From positions 217,801,765-217,865,764 of the forward strand of contig VDFB02373365.1 in the NCBI GenBank assembly GCA_007258455.2: 64,000 nucleotides of DNA. The letters are read 5' to 3'. This document shows, in pieces, positions 12,501 through 23,272 of this stretch. The stretch comes from Sequoia sempervirens. Its lineage: Eukaryota; Streptophyta; Pinopsida; Cupressales; Cupressaceae. The notes beneath the pieces were generated by a model, which saw only the letters and a list, made by a program, of their open reading frames with translations, had not been told where the DNA came from and searched no databases. Position numbers and translations under genes: made by a program. Every line of letters begins with the position of its first letter. The stretch's first letter is position 1.

Positions 12501-13179
12501 ATCAAGCCCATATACCCCCTGGGGACATTAGAAAGGAAAGGGAAAAATCTCAGGTCGTTCAAGTAGATACTCCGTTAACTCTGTTTCAAGGGAAAATAGA
12601 TACCCCTCCATTCCTAATTTTTGTCCGGGTATTTGGAAAAAAATTACATAATTGTATGCTGGATTCAGGTGCATCAACCAATGTTATGCCCCTCGGTGTC
12701 TGTAGAGCGATGGGAATTAGTCCTACTGAGTCACAGAAGAAAGTCACACAGTTAGATAGGACTGAAGTCAATGTGGTAGGAGAACTAAACATGATCCAGA
12801 TGCAGATTGCTTCTGATCCTAGGATTCAAAAAGTAATCAATATACAGGTAGCTGACATACCTGATGCTTATATGGCCTGATCTTGGGAAGGGACTTCACC
12901 AGGGCCTTGAATGGATATGTTTCCACTGATCATTCCCATATGTGGCTTCCCTGGAAGGGGGTGCCAAATCAAATTAGGATTGAAAGAGAACCCAGGATGA
13001 AATATATGATCACAAAATATCACAAGACCTCAACAGAAATGTTGGTGTTAGAAGTAAGTATGGGAAACTACATGCTTACTGATCCTCTTGAGGAGCCAAA
13101 TGTGGAGGAGGTTCTTATGTTCCACATGAAGTCTGTTGACCTTACGACAGAGCCTAGTGATACTGAAGCCCTAGTGTAA
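12501..13179 (+). pseudogene. G1 aspartic protease
   Basis: A retropepsin-type protease would cleave the Gag-Pol polyprotein. The catalytic triad is intact in LHNCMLDSGASTNVMPL at about 12,644-12,694 (D-S-G). The C-terminal part resumes after a one-base frameshift near 12,880 with LGRDFTRALNGYVSTDHSHMW (L-G-R-D, then H-x-W-L-P), typical of plant gypsy proteases. The shift breaks the enzyme, so this copy cannot make an active protease. Confidence 0.8.
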
Positions 13180-13560
13180 CTAGTTAAAGACAGTGGTGAA
13201 CTAGCTAAAAGTAATGATGATCCAGAGGATAATCAGCTGGCATTGTTAGACAGTTTTCAAGAGTTCCTTCAAAAGTGTATTGAAGGCCAGATTTAGTTAG
13301 GGAAAAGAATGAGCTTTGGAGAGTTACTCTTGCCCAATTAGTGTAGGGTACATAATGCTTCACATTCAGAATTAGATTGCTGCTTGTGCCAAGCTGTAGT
13401 GGAACAAATACAGAGACATACCAAACCTGATCCTGCAGCCAGAATCGATAACATGAGTGTCACAGAAGATCCTAAAGGAAATGGAATGATGCCTTCTGAA
13501 AGGCCACCCACCAGTAACAGTGCAAGAAATGCGATGAGAGACTCTGCAGTTGCGGGATAA

Positions 13561-13950
13561 TGGACTCTGAGATTTGATGGGTCTAAATCAAAGCAAGGAG
13601 CTGGAGCAGGATTTGAGCTAATTCGCCCAAAAGGTAAGACATTCTTCACTGCTCATAGAATTCAGTTCCATTGTACCAATAATGTAGCAGAATATGAAGC
13701 CTTAGTTCATGGATTGTTGATGGCCCTGAGGAAGAAGGTTAAGATCTTGCAAGTGTATGGAGATTCTGAATTAGTAGTTAAACAAGTTAGAAGGTAGTAC
13801 TCCTGCCATGACAGAAGGATGACTAATTACAGACACAGAGTATGGGACCTTATTGAAGGATTTGATGCCTTTAACATTCAGCTGATTCCACAAAGTAAAA
13901 ACTAGACAGCTGATTCTTTGGCCCATGTAGCCGGTACTCTGCAGCCTTTA
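13561..13950 (+). pseudogene. G1 additional RNase H domain upstream of RT
   Basis: This is a second RNase H, separate from the one tethered to RT. All four acidic positions are visible: D in LRFDGSKSKQGAGAG, E in NNVAEYEALVHGL, D in VYGDSELVVKQV, and D in TADSLAHVAGTL. Its closest pattern is the stand-alone or archaeal-type RNase H found as an extra domain in plant Tat elements (family knowledge). The unusual point is the order: it precedes RT by about 600 bp. TAG stops fall at 13,796 and 13,903, the latter where the family has a Gln before TADSLA. The inverted copy has the same stop at 13,903. Confidence 0.78.
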
Positions 13951-14523
13951 TCTCTTTTTGGATTAAAGAAGTTTACAGTGGAACTGACTCCAGTACCCTC
14001 AGTGCCTGATAATGTTACCAGCTTCCAAGTGTTTGAGGAGGATAAACATATTATGGATTTTATCACAAACACAGATGTGTTTGCTTCTCAAATCATTGAT
14101 GAAATCGAGCCTGAGGAGGCGGAAATAGACTTAGAAGGGGTAATCAATTTGAAGACCAACACTATTCCCAGAGGAATGGTGCAATTAGAAAGGATTTTTG
14201 ATCTGCATAAAATCAGAGACCAGGATCAAGATGCTAGGAAGGAGTCCATTAGTGGACAATGTGATGAGTATAATGTGGGATCCCACGAGGATGTGAAAAA
14301 TATTCTTATTGGAAAAGTGTGCACCCCAAAAGAAAGATGGGGAATCATTGATGCATTGCACAAATATCTAGACGTGATAGCCTGGAGTTATGAGGACTTG
14401 AAAACTTATGACACATCAGTCATAACTCATACTATCCCTCTCAATCTGGGGGTAAAACCTTTTAGACAGAGGCAAAGGCTTGTTAATGCTCTACTAGAAC
14501 CTGTAATACAAAGAGAAGTGTAG
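13951..14523 (+). pseudogene. G1 linker between RNase H and RT
   Basis: An uninterrupted stretch of about 190 codons connects the upstream RNase H to RT. It is rich in Glu and Asp around 14,090-14,130 (EIEPEEAEIDLEG). It ends with the usual gypsy RT lead-in (a DVIAWSYEDLKTYD region, then HTIPLN and KPFRQRQRLVN). The translated sequence is identical in the inverted copy at 63,041-63,646, showing how recent the duplication or allelic split is. It ends with a TAG at 14,521 that both arms share. Confidence 0.75.
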
Positions 14524-14529
14524 AAGCTG

Positions 14530-15230
14530 TTGTCTGCGAGAATCATATTTCCAGTCAGATACTCCACTTGGGTTGCAAACCTAGTTTCTGTACGAAAGAA
14601 AAATGGCGAAATCAGACTGTGTGTAGATTTCAGGAACTTGAATAGGGCGTCAGAAAAGGATAATTATCCAGTACCCTCACTGGATGAAGTACTCCAGATT
14701 GTCAACGAATCTCAAATGATGTCTTTCTTGGATGGATATTCGGGATATAACCAGGTTATGGTGCAATATGAGGATAGACATAAGACTGCTTTCACCACTA
14801 AGTGGGGCACTTTTGCTTATAGAAGAATGCCTTTCGACCTGATTAATGCTGGAGCTACGTTCCAGAGAGAAATGGACATAGCCTTCAAGGAAATAATTGG
14901 GAAGTGCATAATCATTTACATGGATGACCTTACTGTCTTCTCCAAGAAGAGGGGTGACCATATCTTAGACCTGTGTAAATTTTTCCAGAAATGCAGGGAG
15001 TTTGGCATATCCCTCAACCCAAAGAAATGCATCTTTGGAGTTACAGAAGGTAAGTTACTAGGGAATATTATCTCTGAGAAGGGGATTACAATTGATCCAG
15101 AATGCATAGAAGCTATTCTCAAGATCCCACCACTTGCTAGTAAAAAAGAAATGAAGTCGTTCTTTAGAAAATCAAATTTTTCAGGAAGTTCATCACTGGA
15201 TTTGCAGAGATAGTCAAGCCCTTGAACGCG
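14530..15230 (+). pseudogene. G1 reverse transcriptase
   Basis: This is an RNA-directed DNA polymerase of Ty3/gypsy type. Motifs in order are LVSVRKKNGEIRLCVDFRNLN, MMSFLDGYSGYNQV (motif A Asp), FAYRRMPFDLINAGATFQR (motif B), and CIIIYMDDLTVFSK (YMDD catalytic pair), then GISLNPKKCIFG. The catalytic aspartates are present. A base loss near 15,165-15,190 shifts the frame in this copy. The inverted copy at 62,321-63,034 keeps the frame, so that lesion is private to contig B. Confidence 0.88.
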
Positions 15231-15600
15231 ATGCTGAAACAGGAGGCCAAGGTGGAATGGAATGCAGAAGCAAAAGAAGCATTTTATGAAATAAAGAGAG
15301 CTATTGCTGAAGCTCCGGTTTTAGTAAGCCCTGATTATGCCAAACCATTCTACATATATTCATTTGCTTCTGACCACTCCTGTGCTGCTATATTAACTCA
15401 GAAATCTGACCAAGGAAACGAGCACCCTATAATATTCATGAGCACGCTGTTGAAAGATGCAGAACTGAAGTACCCAAATGTGGTAAAATAGGCTTATGCC
15501 TTAGTCAGGGCAGTTAAGAAATTCAGACATTATATCCTCAGGAACAAGGTCAACAACCTGGTTTCGATCTAGCGATCAATTTTAATCTGGAGAACGAAGA
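15222..15600 (+). pseudogene. G1 RT-tethered RNase H
   Basis: The usual gypsy RNase H follows RT directly: KVEWNAEAKEAFYEIKRAI, then PFYIYSFASDHSCAAILTQ, HPIIFMSTLLKDAELKYPNV, and AYALVRAVKKFRHYI. The canonical first Asp (normally D-A-S) is replaced, reading YSFASDHS, a change common where an extra RNase H exists. A TAG at 15,489 and a rearranged patch at 15,550-15,600 break it. The inverted copy keeps a longer version of that patch. Confidence 0.78.
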
Positions 15601-15615
15601 GCCAGGTGGGTAACT

Positions 15616-16977
15616 ATGCTGCAAGAGTATGATATAGAGATTCAACCCATGAAGCTGGTAAGAGGGCAGGGGCTCACGAAGACAATGGCAGAGACAGGCC
15701 CTGATCTTACAGCCCAGGCTTATACTTTTAAGGATGTTTCTCTAGGAGAATGGTATGATGATGTTGTTTATTATCTCCTGACTCGGAGATGCCCTGAACA
15801 TCTTAATTCAATACAAAGAAGGGAATTGCGCTTAAAGAGTGATAGTTTCATGCTGAAAGGAGCTATTTTATACAAGAAAAATCATGAGGGAGTGTACTTG
15901 AGGTGCCTAGGAAAGGCATAATCCACAAGAGTGATGTTAGAATTCCATGATAGATACGGTACAGGACATGGATCAACACCATCTATAGTGAACCAGATTC
16001 TCAGAGCTGGTTACTACTGGCCCACATTGTTCAAAGACACCCACAGTCATGTCAGGACCTGTCATGTGTGCCAAACTGCCGCTACCAGAGAGAAGTATGC
16101 AGCACTCCCACTTTAGCCAATTTTTGAGGTAAAAGCTTTCGCACAATGGGGAATGGACTTCATTGGCCACATCAATCCACCCTCCTTTGCTAGTCACAGG
16201 TACATTCTCACTGTTACTGATTACTTTACACGATGGACATAAGCTCTTGCATGCAAACAGTGTACGTTTGAGGTAGTAGTTAATTTCCTTGAATCTGGTA
16301 TTCTTAATTGTTTTGGATGCCCTGTGTCTTTGGTATGTGATAATGGCTCCACATTTTCATCATTGAAATTTTCCAATTGGGATTTTGATCATGGGATCAT
16401 TATAAAATTTGCATCTAATTACTACCCCCAGGGTAACGGGTTAGCAGAGTCATCCAACAAAAATCTGTTGACTATTATTCGCAAACTGTTAGAACGTAAT
16501 CTGAAGGATTGGCATACCCAACTCAGATTTTCTCTTTGGGCAGACCACACTCGACACAAAGCTTCCATAGGGATGTCACCCTACCATTTGGTTTATGGCC
16601 TAGAACCCATGTTTCCCATACAATTGAGAATTCCTACCCTTCAGTTCATCAATGAATATTATGAGGAGGAAGACAGAAGTGAGGAAAGACTTGCCGAACT
16701 ATTGCACCTTGAAGAAAAGAGAGACAAAGCCCTAGACAATTTTGCTAAGCATCAAGGGGTTGTTAAGAGATGGTTTGATAAGAGAGCCAAGGTTAAAGCA
16801 TTTAGGATCTCTGACTTGGTTCTTTCCTGGGATAAAGCCCATGACCGTAAGGGAGAGCATGAAAAATTTGATAAACTTTGGCTTAGACCTTACCAGATCT
16901 CGAAGATCCTGGGAGATAATGCCTTCTGTTTGAAAACTCTCACTGGAGAGGATATCCCACTGCCTGTCAATGGGTAG
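15616..16977 (+). pseudogene. G1 integrase
   Basis: The zinc-binding HHCC part is at about 15,945-16,075 (H-D-R-Y-G-T-G-H, then HVRTCHVCQ). The catalytic core follows with D in WGMDFIGHINPP, D in LVCDNGSTFSS and E in YYPQGNGLAESSNKN, so the D-D-E triad is readable. The C-terminal region has FRISDLVLSWDKAHD and KFDKLWLRPYQI, matching the GPY/F-type module. TAG at 16,114 replaces a CAG that is still present in the inverted copy. TAA is at 16,240. The product would insert the cDNA. Confidence 0.86.
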
Positions 16978-19900
16978 TATTTGAAGCATTATTTCCAGTC
17001 TTGAGTTGTTTCAGCTCTCATCCTGTATATTGGTTAGATTAGGGTTTCCCCTTTCTGCTTTGCTTTTGTTTGTTTTGGTTAGGTTAGGTTTCCTTCTTTT
17101 TGTTTGCTTTTGGTTGTTTTCTTTTGCTCTGCTTTTGTTTTGGGGATTTTCTCTATTTTCGCTCGTATGTGTTGCACCTGTGTGACAGATTTTTCTTTTC
17201 TGGAGTTGTTCTACGTATTTCGTTGGTGAGCTTTAGTCTTGCATCTTGAAAGGACGGTTGAAGTCTTTGCTATTGCTAACAGTCTTAATGTCAGATTTAT
17301 AGAAGGTTGAGTCATTGGTATGGACTTGAACTTGAAGTACTTTGAAAATCTTATATCCATCATATATCTTAAGAATCCTGTTGTCACTATAGGAATCCTG
17401 GTGAAGTCTTGTCACGTGAAAAATCCTATTTCTGCTTCAGTGCCACTATGGTTCTTGGCCCTGAGTGTGAACTTCACTATTCATAGGTTGAAATGAAAGA
17501 GACATACGTTGAATATCAAAAGAAAATAAAATAAAAAATGAAGTGTCGAATATCAAAAGAATAAATTCAACTCATCAGGGGTACCTGAATATCTCTACCG
17601 GGGCTATGGACGCCTGGCTGGCAGTAGAGCTATGTTCAGGAGAATCACAGCGATAACCTCGTTGGGGCTATAGACATCTGACTGGCAGCGAGGCTCTATC
17701 CAGGTTGCTTTTGAAGTTAGAATCCTTACGTAGCCTCACTTGACTGAACTCGGTTTATGTAGTAACTTAAGGAGAGAATGAACTCATGTGCACACACTTG
17801 GATTTTTAGTTTATGGAAGGTTTGGTCTTTCCTTTAGTTCTAATTCTTTAAATCTTGCATTTTGACTTGTTTGTTTGATAGTGAGAATGAAACCAGAGAT
17901 TCTGGGTTCTGGATTCATGTTCGTCATCAAATGCTCTGGAGCATTTTCCAAGCGGAAGTTGCCATTTGTTGTGTAGTTTTTCGCACACACACCCCGCTGA
18001 AAGCAGGGACCCTCTTTCACTTCATTTTTTGGTTTTCTGGCCCTTTCTTTTGAGGTTTTGGTCTTACTTGGGAACGATGCTTGAATGTTTATTTTTATTA
18101 CCTAAGTGTTTTCCTAGTTTATTCATTGAAAATCTTGAGTTCTGGATGAATTTCAGGGTTTTGCCCTGATTTGGGATTTTTCGCCTTGGTCGGATTTTCC
18201 TGGATCCTGCCTGGACTCTGGTTTTGTCACCATGACTCAGGAATTTTGGGTCTTCGCAGATTTTCGCATGATCTGGATTTTCTTGATTTTTGCCTTGCCA
18301 TCGGTTTCCCAGATTCCTTTTTGTGGTTGTCTGGTTTGTGGAATTAATGGCTTCGTACGTGCTTTGAAGGCTAGATCCTACTTGATTTCTGAGATCTTTT
18401 GCGCCATTAAGTTCACTATTTGCCATCATTTGAGCTAATATGTGCTTCTCTGCGATTAATTGACTTCATTTTGAACTGTTTGGGGCTTGTTGGCTTCGGT
18501 TTCCTATGCGTTTTGTGCTAGGGTTATTTAGTGTTGCATCCTTGTTGTCACTCGGGCGAGTTTTGAATTCACATGTTCATCTGCATTCTGATGCATCTTT
18601 CCTGAGAGTAATTCGTAAACCCTAGCGGTGACTTAACTGTTGGGATAACTGATTTTTGGCCTGCGTGCTAATGGCGAGTGAATGGGGTGTAAACCTAGGG
18701 CAATGCTATAACAAAAGACTTCATCTTAGGATTGACCTAGAATATAAGGAAATTCATGAGAGGACCCATCCTTAGCTTTCCTTGGTTTAGACTCATCGAA
18801 ATTCACAGTTGATTCGGTGTCCGGGTGAAATCATGTCTTAGCGTCACAGTTCGGGACTCTCCATCTCTTTCGAATTCCCTTCTCTGTAACCATTTGGGTT
18901 CGTTGAGACCATATATCAATCACCTTGAGGTTTTCTTAGGTGGTCTTCCTTTGTTCATGTCGGCTCGCCATGATATTTTCATTCTTACACCGACAGGATC
19001 TTGTATGCCCATCAGTCGGTGAAACCTTGGCTTTCGCCAGGACCTCATCCCGCGAACAAATCTCTTACCGATGTGTTTGTTCACCTTTACTTTCGACAGG
19101 ACTATCCCTGGTCACCAAGAGGTCATGGTGATATCTGTTTGAACTTCACCGATATTTATTTGCTTCGCTGTGACTTCCCACCGAGCACTATCATTTTGCC
19201 GAAGTCTCCCTGTCGGCAAGATAAACTAAGTCATTGAGATGTCATAGTGACTCCCAAAGGCCTTGCCGATTCCCATTTAGTCGCTGTAATTTTTTCCTTC
19301 GGCGAGACCTTTTACTGAGTACCACAGCCTTCGCCGAACTCTTTCTGTCGGGGAGATATCCATCGTTCGCTGAGACCTCTTCGCGAGATTCTGAGCCCCT
19401 GTCGATGCCTTCCCTTCAATGTGACTTTCGCGGTTTGCCAAGACGTTATGGCGAAACCCTCTTTTCCTAGCAAGCCCATACCTTTTTGTTGGGATCTCTA
19501 CCGAATCCAAACTTGGCCTTAGTTGGCATAGCATCATCCCCTCGTTGGGATCTTACCTCGACTCCCCTTGGCTCATTCCGATTGGAATGCTATGTTCCCT
19601 TTTGTTGAGACCTCACACCGAAGCTACCTTGTCTTGGCAAGACCCACTTTTTTGATGACCTTTCGGCGTGACATCCGTCATTCGCTGAGACTTCTCTGCG
19701 AGACTCTAAACTTGTGCCGAAGCCCTCACTCTGGATTCTCCTTTGGTTCGGAACTTTTCCCTACCCGTGGATGTCTGTCAAGGCCAAATTTCTCCGAAAT
19801 CTAGTGTTCCCCTGTTTTCCCGAAAATCCTTCTGGCTTGTTCTTCGCGGAAGTCCGTCCCTCATGGATTTTTCTGAAATTTGGTAAAAAAACAAAGGAAC

Positions 19901-20080
19901 ATGAAGCAGTTGGATTCATTTGTAATTTGTGTTGCATTTGCTGGTTTATTCATGCTATATTTGGATCTCTCTCGTGGTCTACTGATGAAAAATGATCGAA
20001 TCTAAGGATTAAGTAGGCGTTTCTTGGTTACTCCATTGGAATCCGAGCAGACTGGAATTTTTTGAAATTCCTCTTTGGCC
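16978..20080 (+). repeat. G1 3' untranslated region and upstream part of 3' LTR
   Basis: No domain-bearing ORF is present. It contains T-rich runs (17,030-17,160), a duplicated hairpin unit (17,580-17,705), a purine tract AAGGAGAGAATGAA at about 17,771-17,784 that could be the polypurine tract, and a degenerate array of TCGCCGAGACCT-like words (18,820-19,760). The start of the 3' LTR must lie in this interval. It cannot be fixed because the 5' LTR start is missing. Confidence 0.6.
17580..17705 (+). repeat. two-unit repeat, each unit a hairpin with matching stem changes
   Basis: Unit 1 has stem CTCTAC (17,593-17,598) and GTAGAG (17,624-17,629). Unit 2, about 64 bp on, has CCTCGT (17,657-17,662) and GCGAGG (17,688-17,693). 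Both have exactly 25 bases between the arms. Five of six stem positions differ between units, yet five of six pairs stay Watson-Crick and the sixth is a G-T pair. Unit 1 also has an outer CCTGAA/TTCAGG stem and unit 2 an outer GATA/TATC stem. The stems are kept in the inverted copy around 59,890-60,000. Confidence 0.7.
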
Positions 20081-21886
20081 CAGATTCCGTGGGTGGCCTT
20101 GAAACCCAAAATTTGTTGTAGACATTTTATAGGGATTTTAACAACACCATGTTTATCTGAGATGCATTCTAACAGTGTTTTTTATGGATTGACCTTGCTT
20201 TCCTGGGATTCTTACTGTGTTTTCATGTTGAATGCAAGCCAAATCAAGCAAGGCAGCAACTGGTTCCTCATTGTATGATGCAAAGAAGATTAAGCTAGAC
20301 ATTAAGAGTAGGATCCCTGAGAATAAAGTCACGGTGGATTAGGCAGGTGATGTTGAAGAAGATTTATAAACAAAGAAGACACATGGATGACACCCTAGCT
20401 GGCATCTATGATGGCTCCATTGCTCTTTTTCGAAATTATGACAGGGAAAAGGATAATTGTGCCCAGGTATTTGAATTTTGAGTAGTTGAAAGAGTGGTGG
20501 TGTGATGTCTATGCACCACTTGATGATGGGTCTGTCTCCGAGCACCAACTAGATGATGCGGCCACCTACCTCGCAGTTATTGATAAGCATGTGAAACACA
20601 AAGCAGACTGGGATAGGTCATTCAAACACTCAAGGGAGAAGATTGCGTCCATAGAGGGGCAACTTAGGGTTCTGCCAGTACCACCTATGGCTTACTTGGA
20701 TGCGGTGTTCTTGGGGTTACACGAAGATTTAGATCAGCGCAAGGATGACGGGGAAGGGAGCTGATGATGGGCGGCAACGCGTTTTGTGCTTCCCCATTAT
20801 TTTCCCGCGCGCTGACCGGCTGCATCACGGATCTAGGCCCGACCTCGATGGGACATGCATTTATTTCCTATTTGACCCATTTCGTCAACTTTCTTGGTTA
20901 GGTGGTTGTGCCGAGTTATTGCTGTGAAACCCTTGCTTGGCTGGCGGATTTTTCTAGATTTTCTATATGTTGGGCATTTGGCCTCTTTGTAAAGGGTTAG
21001 ATAGTTTTTAGTCAGAAGCTAGAGGGAAAATAGTTAGAAGATAGCCAGTTGGAGGTAGAGTAAGTTAGCGAATAGTTTCTCTCAAGCAAATATTGTAACA
21101 GAAAACCAGAATTGTTGCTACAGTGGATAATTCGAATATAAGTAATGTCATTGTGATTTGGTGCCATACTAGTATTCTCTTGTCTTGCATGGTTCTTGTA
21201 TTCTATCTTGAAAATTTCTTTGAGGATATTAGTATTTAGCTTAAATTTGATTTAATAATGTTGGTAGTTTGATACTCAGATGTTGCAGCAATCCTTTAGT
21301 CCATACTTTTCGCAACCAACTGACTGTTAGTTGCTTTGCAAAGTTAGCCTGGACTTGATATTCCTTGTGCTTAGTTCAATCATGAATGTTGTTCATTTCA
21401 ACTGCAATAGGGTTATTTGAATGCATGTTTATGGTTTGAAAATCTTAAGAACCTTAAAAGATTGCATTGTTTTCTGTAAGGTAGCAAATTTATCTGGGTC
21501 AAGCAAAAATTAGTTTTGAAGGATTGGTCCGTTTTGGGTATTGGTTGCTCTCATTGTTAATCTTAGGAGTAATTTAGATTTAGAAATATCTTTGAAACTC
21601 TCACTCTTTTTCCATTTCTTTGATCATTGGATTAAATCTAGGATTGAAGTGTCATTAGTTCATTAAATCTAGCAAAATCGATTCAATAGCTTGCTTGTAG
21701 TAAGGTCCCATTGTGATTACCAACAATTTCACATTTATCACTGAGTTGTTTATGCATTGTCAAGACCTGACATGAATACCTTGGGGTTATCTCTTGAGGC
21801 TTGCTAATAGAGATTTACCTTTTAAGAGAGATAGGATATTGCATCTTGTCTGTGTTGTTGTTGTTGTGCAAAAACAACAATCAACA
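20081..21886 (+). repeat. 3' LTR of G1, proven part
   Basis: It matches the 5' LTR on both sides of a roughly 3-kb deletion that removes nearly all of the LTR-encoded frame. The deletion junction is near 20,335-20,350. The remaining 3' coding part (20,486-20,764) still has the DDGSVSEHQLDDAATYL segment. The copy ends ATCAACA at 21,886. The next bases, GTTAGTTGG, belong to the G2 remnant, so this is the element/target junction. Confidence 0.85.
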
Positions 21887-23100
21887 GTTAGTTGGGAGGG
21901 ATTTGAGCTCAATATTGTTTTCTTCAAGGGGTAGAGGTTCGATCATAGGTGGAGGAAAATTTTTGAGGGATAACTTGGCTATGCATTTTTCTTTGAGCTT
22001 TTGGTAGGATAGGATAAGGAAGTCTTTGTGGGGTCTTATAGGTTCCGTGGGCTCGAGCCAAAAAGAATCTAAGGAAAAATTTCCATGGGAAGATGAAGGT
22101 CTAAAGCCACTATGGTTCACAGTGAATATTTCATTTCTGACTAGAAACTTTAAACACTTATGGACAATAGATGGGACCACATTCATGGAGTGAAGCCATT
22201 TGGAGCCTAACTTCACACGGACTTGATCTAAATTAGAGATGATAGAGAATGATACATTTAATTTCTTCGGACCTACTTGTAAAGGGAGTGTGATCGAGCC
22301 CATCGTAGCACAAGCAAAACCATCATACATTTTAATCCATGCTTTTAGTTTATCATATCTATTTTTAGTAAGTTCATGCACATATAAGAGTTCCTTTGTG
22401 ATCACTTTCTTTCCACAAACGAGATCAATTAAAATCCCAGGAGTGGGCCTATCATTGATTCTGTCAGCTATGCAAAGAGGACCATTAGGTGCATTTTTTA
22501 TTGTTTCTTTTAAAGAGAAAGTAATGCCAATGGGCATTATGGTTTTTTGTTTATGAGGCTCAATTTCAATCAATCCTATCATTGTACTAATAGGACTTTG
22601 GTCATTATTATCCATAGGGAATTTTTCATCATCATCCATAGGATTTTGTTCATTATTGTTCATGTTATCATCATCTGTGTCAACACTCATCACATCGAGA
22701 TTAGTTTCACTAGCCTTAACAAATGAAATATTGTGGTCAGGTATGGGATTGGTAAATATTTGCAAGTTTTGGTTAGGAGGAGCTATAGATTTATTTCCTT
22801 TGTCATTTACACCTCCAATTTGAATATGATTAGAATCAATGAGGTCTTGCAAAAGATGTTTAAGAAGGTTGCACTGTTCTATATCATGTTCTTTTTGTTG
22901 TTGATAAGCACAATAGACATTATGTCTAAAGCTAAGAGGTAATCACTTGCTAGGGTCGAGAGGTCGAACGAGAGGTAAGGTAAGCATGTTTCTATTTATT
23001 AGCCGAGTCATGATATTTTGAAGTGTGTCGGGTAAGGGAGTAAATTGTCTTTCTAGATCTCCAAAGATATAAAGATTACTCTTCTTTATAGTAGCTACAT
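21887..23100 (-). pseudogene. G2 gypsy remnant: gag C-terminus and protease, contig B copy
   Basis: Reading on the minus strand, a degenerate zinc-knuckle-like segment (CAYQQQKEHDIEQC with LLKHLLQDLI, about 22,840-22,915) is followed by an acidic Asp/Asn-rich linker (about 22,600-22,690). A protease-like fold comes next: GSITLPLQVGPKKLNVSF, then LGSKWLHSMNVVPSIVHKCL, the counterpart of the family's LGRPWIH and HQKLKF segments. The N-terminal catalytic D-S/T-G is not evident. The frame is open for 323 codons. The rest of the element is missing because G1 inserted at 21,886. The inverted copy is at 54,463-55,676. Confidence 0.75.
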
Positions 23101-23272
23101 GGGTATCAAATTGTTGGGTAGGTTGGGAGGTAGAATTTATTTGAAGGAAACTTTTATTTTTTCTTTTGAAATGCTAGTAGGTGTTTTGATTTGAAGATTC
23201 AGACTTTTCAGGATAGGTAGAGGCGGTTTTTGGTTCACAACTACCTACAAAATTCTGATAATCTCAAACTCC

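Larger units (their letters stand above)
5214..21886 (+). mobile_element. Ty3/gypsy LTR retrotransposon G1, contig B copy
   Basis: The order on the plus strand is 5' LTR (its start lost in the gap), primer site, gag, aspartic protease, an extra RNase H, reverse transcriptase, its tethered RNase H, integrase, 3' LTR. Sequence 5214-5480 plus 8,500-10,052 recurs at 20,081-21,886, which defines the LTRs. Both LTR copies end in ATCAACA. The coding part is broken by many stops, mostly TAG, and a few frameshifts, so the copy is not autonomous. It interrupts a minus-strand gag/protease remnant (G2) at 21,886/21,887. The YMDD-type RT, the long LTRs and the two RNase H domains fit the plant Tat group (inference). 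A near-identical inverted copy lies at 55,677-64,000. Confidence 0.9.

Noticed and set aside
10645..16242. Frequent TAG could suggest stop-codon recoding
   Set aside because: TAA and TGA stops and frameshifts also occur, and CAG/TAG differences between arms point to deamination of CHG sites. No recoding is needed.
19234..19804. Overlapping 78-codon frames in the G1 LTR
   Set aside because: They arise from the CpG-rich word array, appear in several frames and on both strands, and have no domain.
22239..22556. 105-codon frame on the plus strand (and its mirror 55,007-55,324)
   Set aside because: It is exactly antisense to the G2 protease-like frame, which has recognisable motifs. It is a shadow of it.
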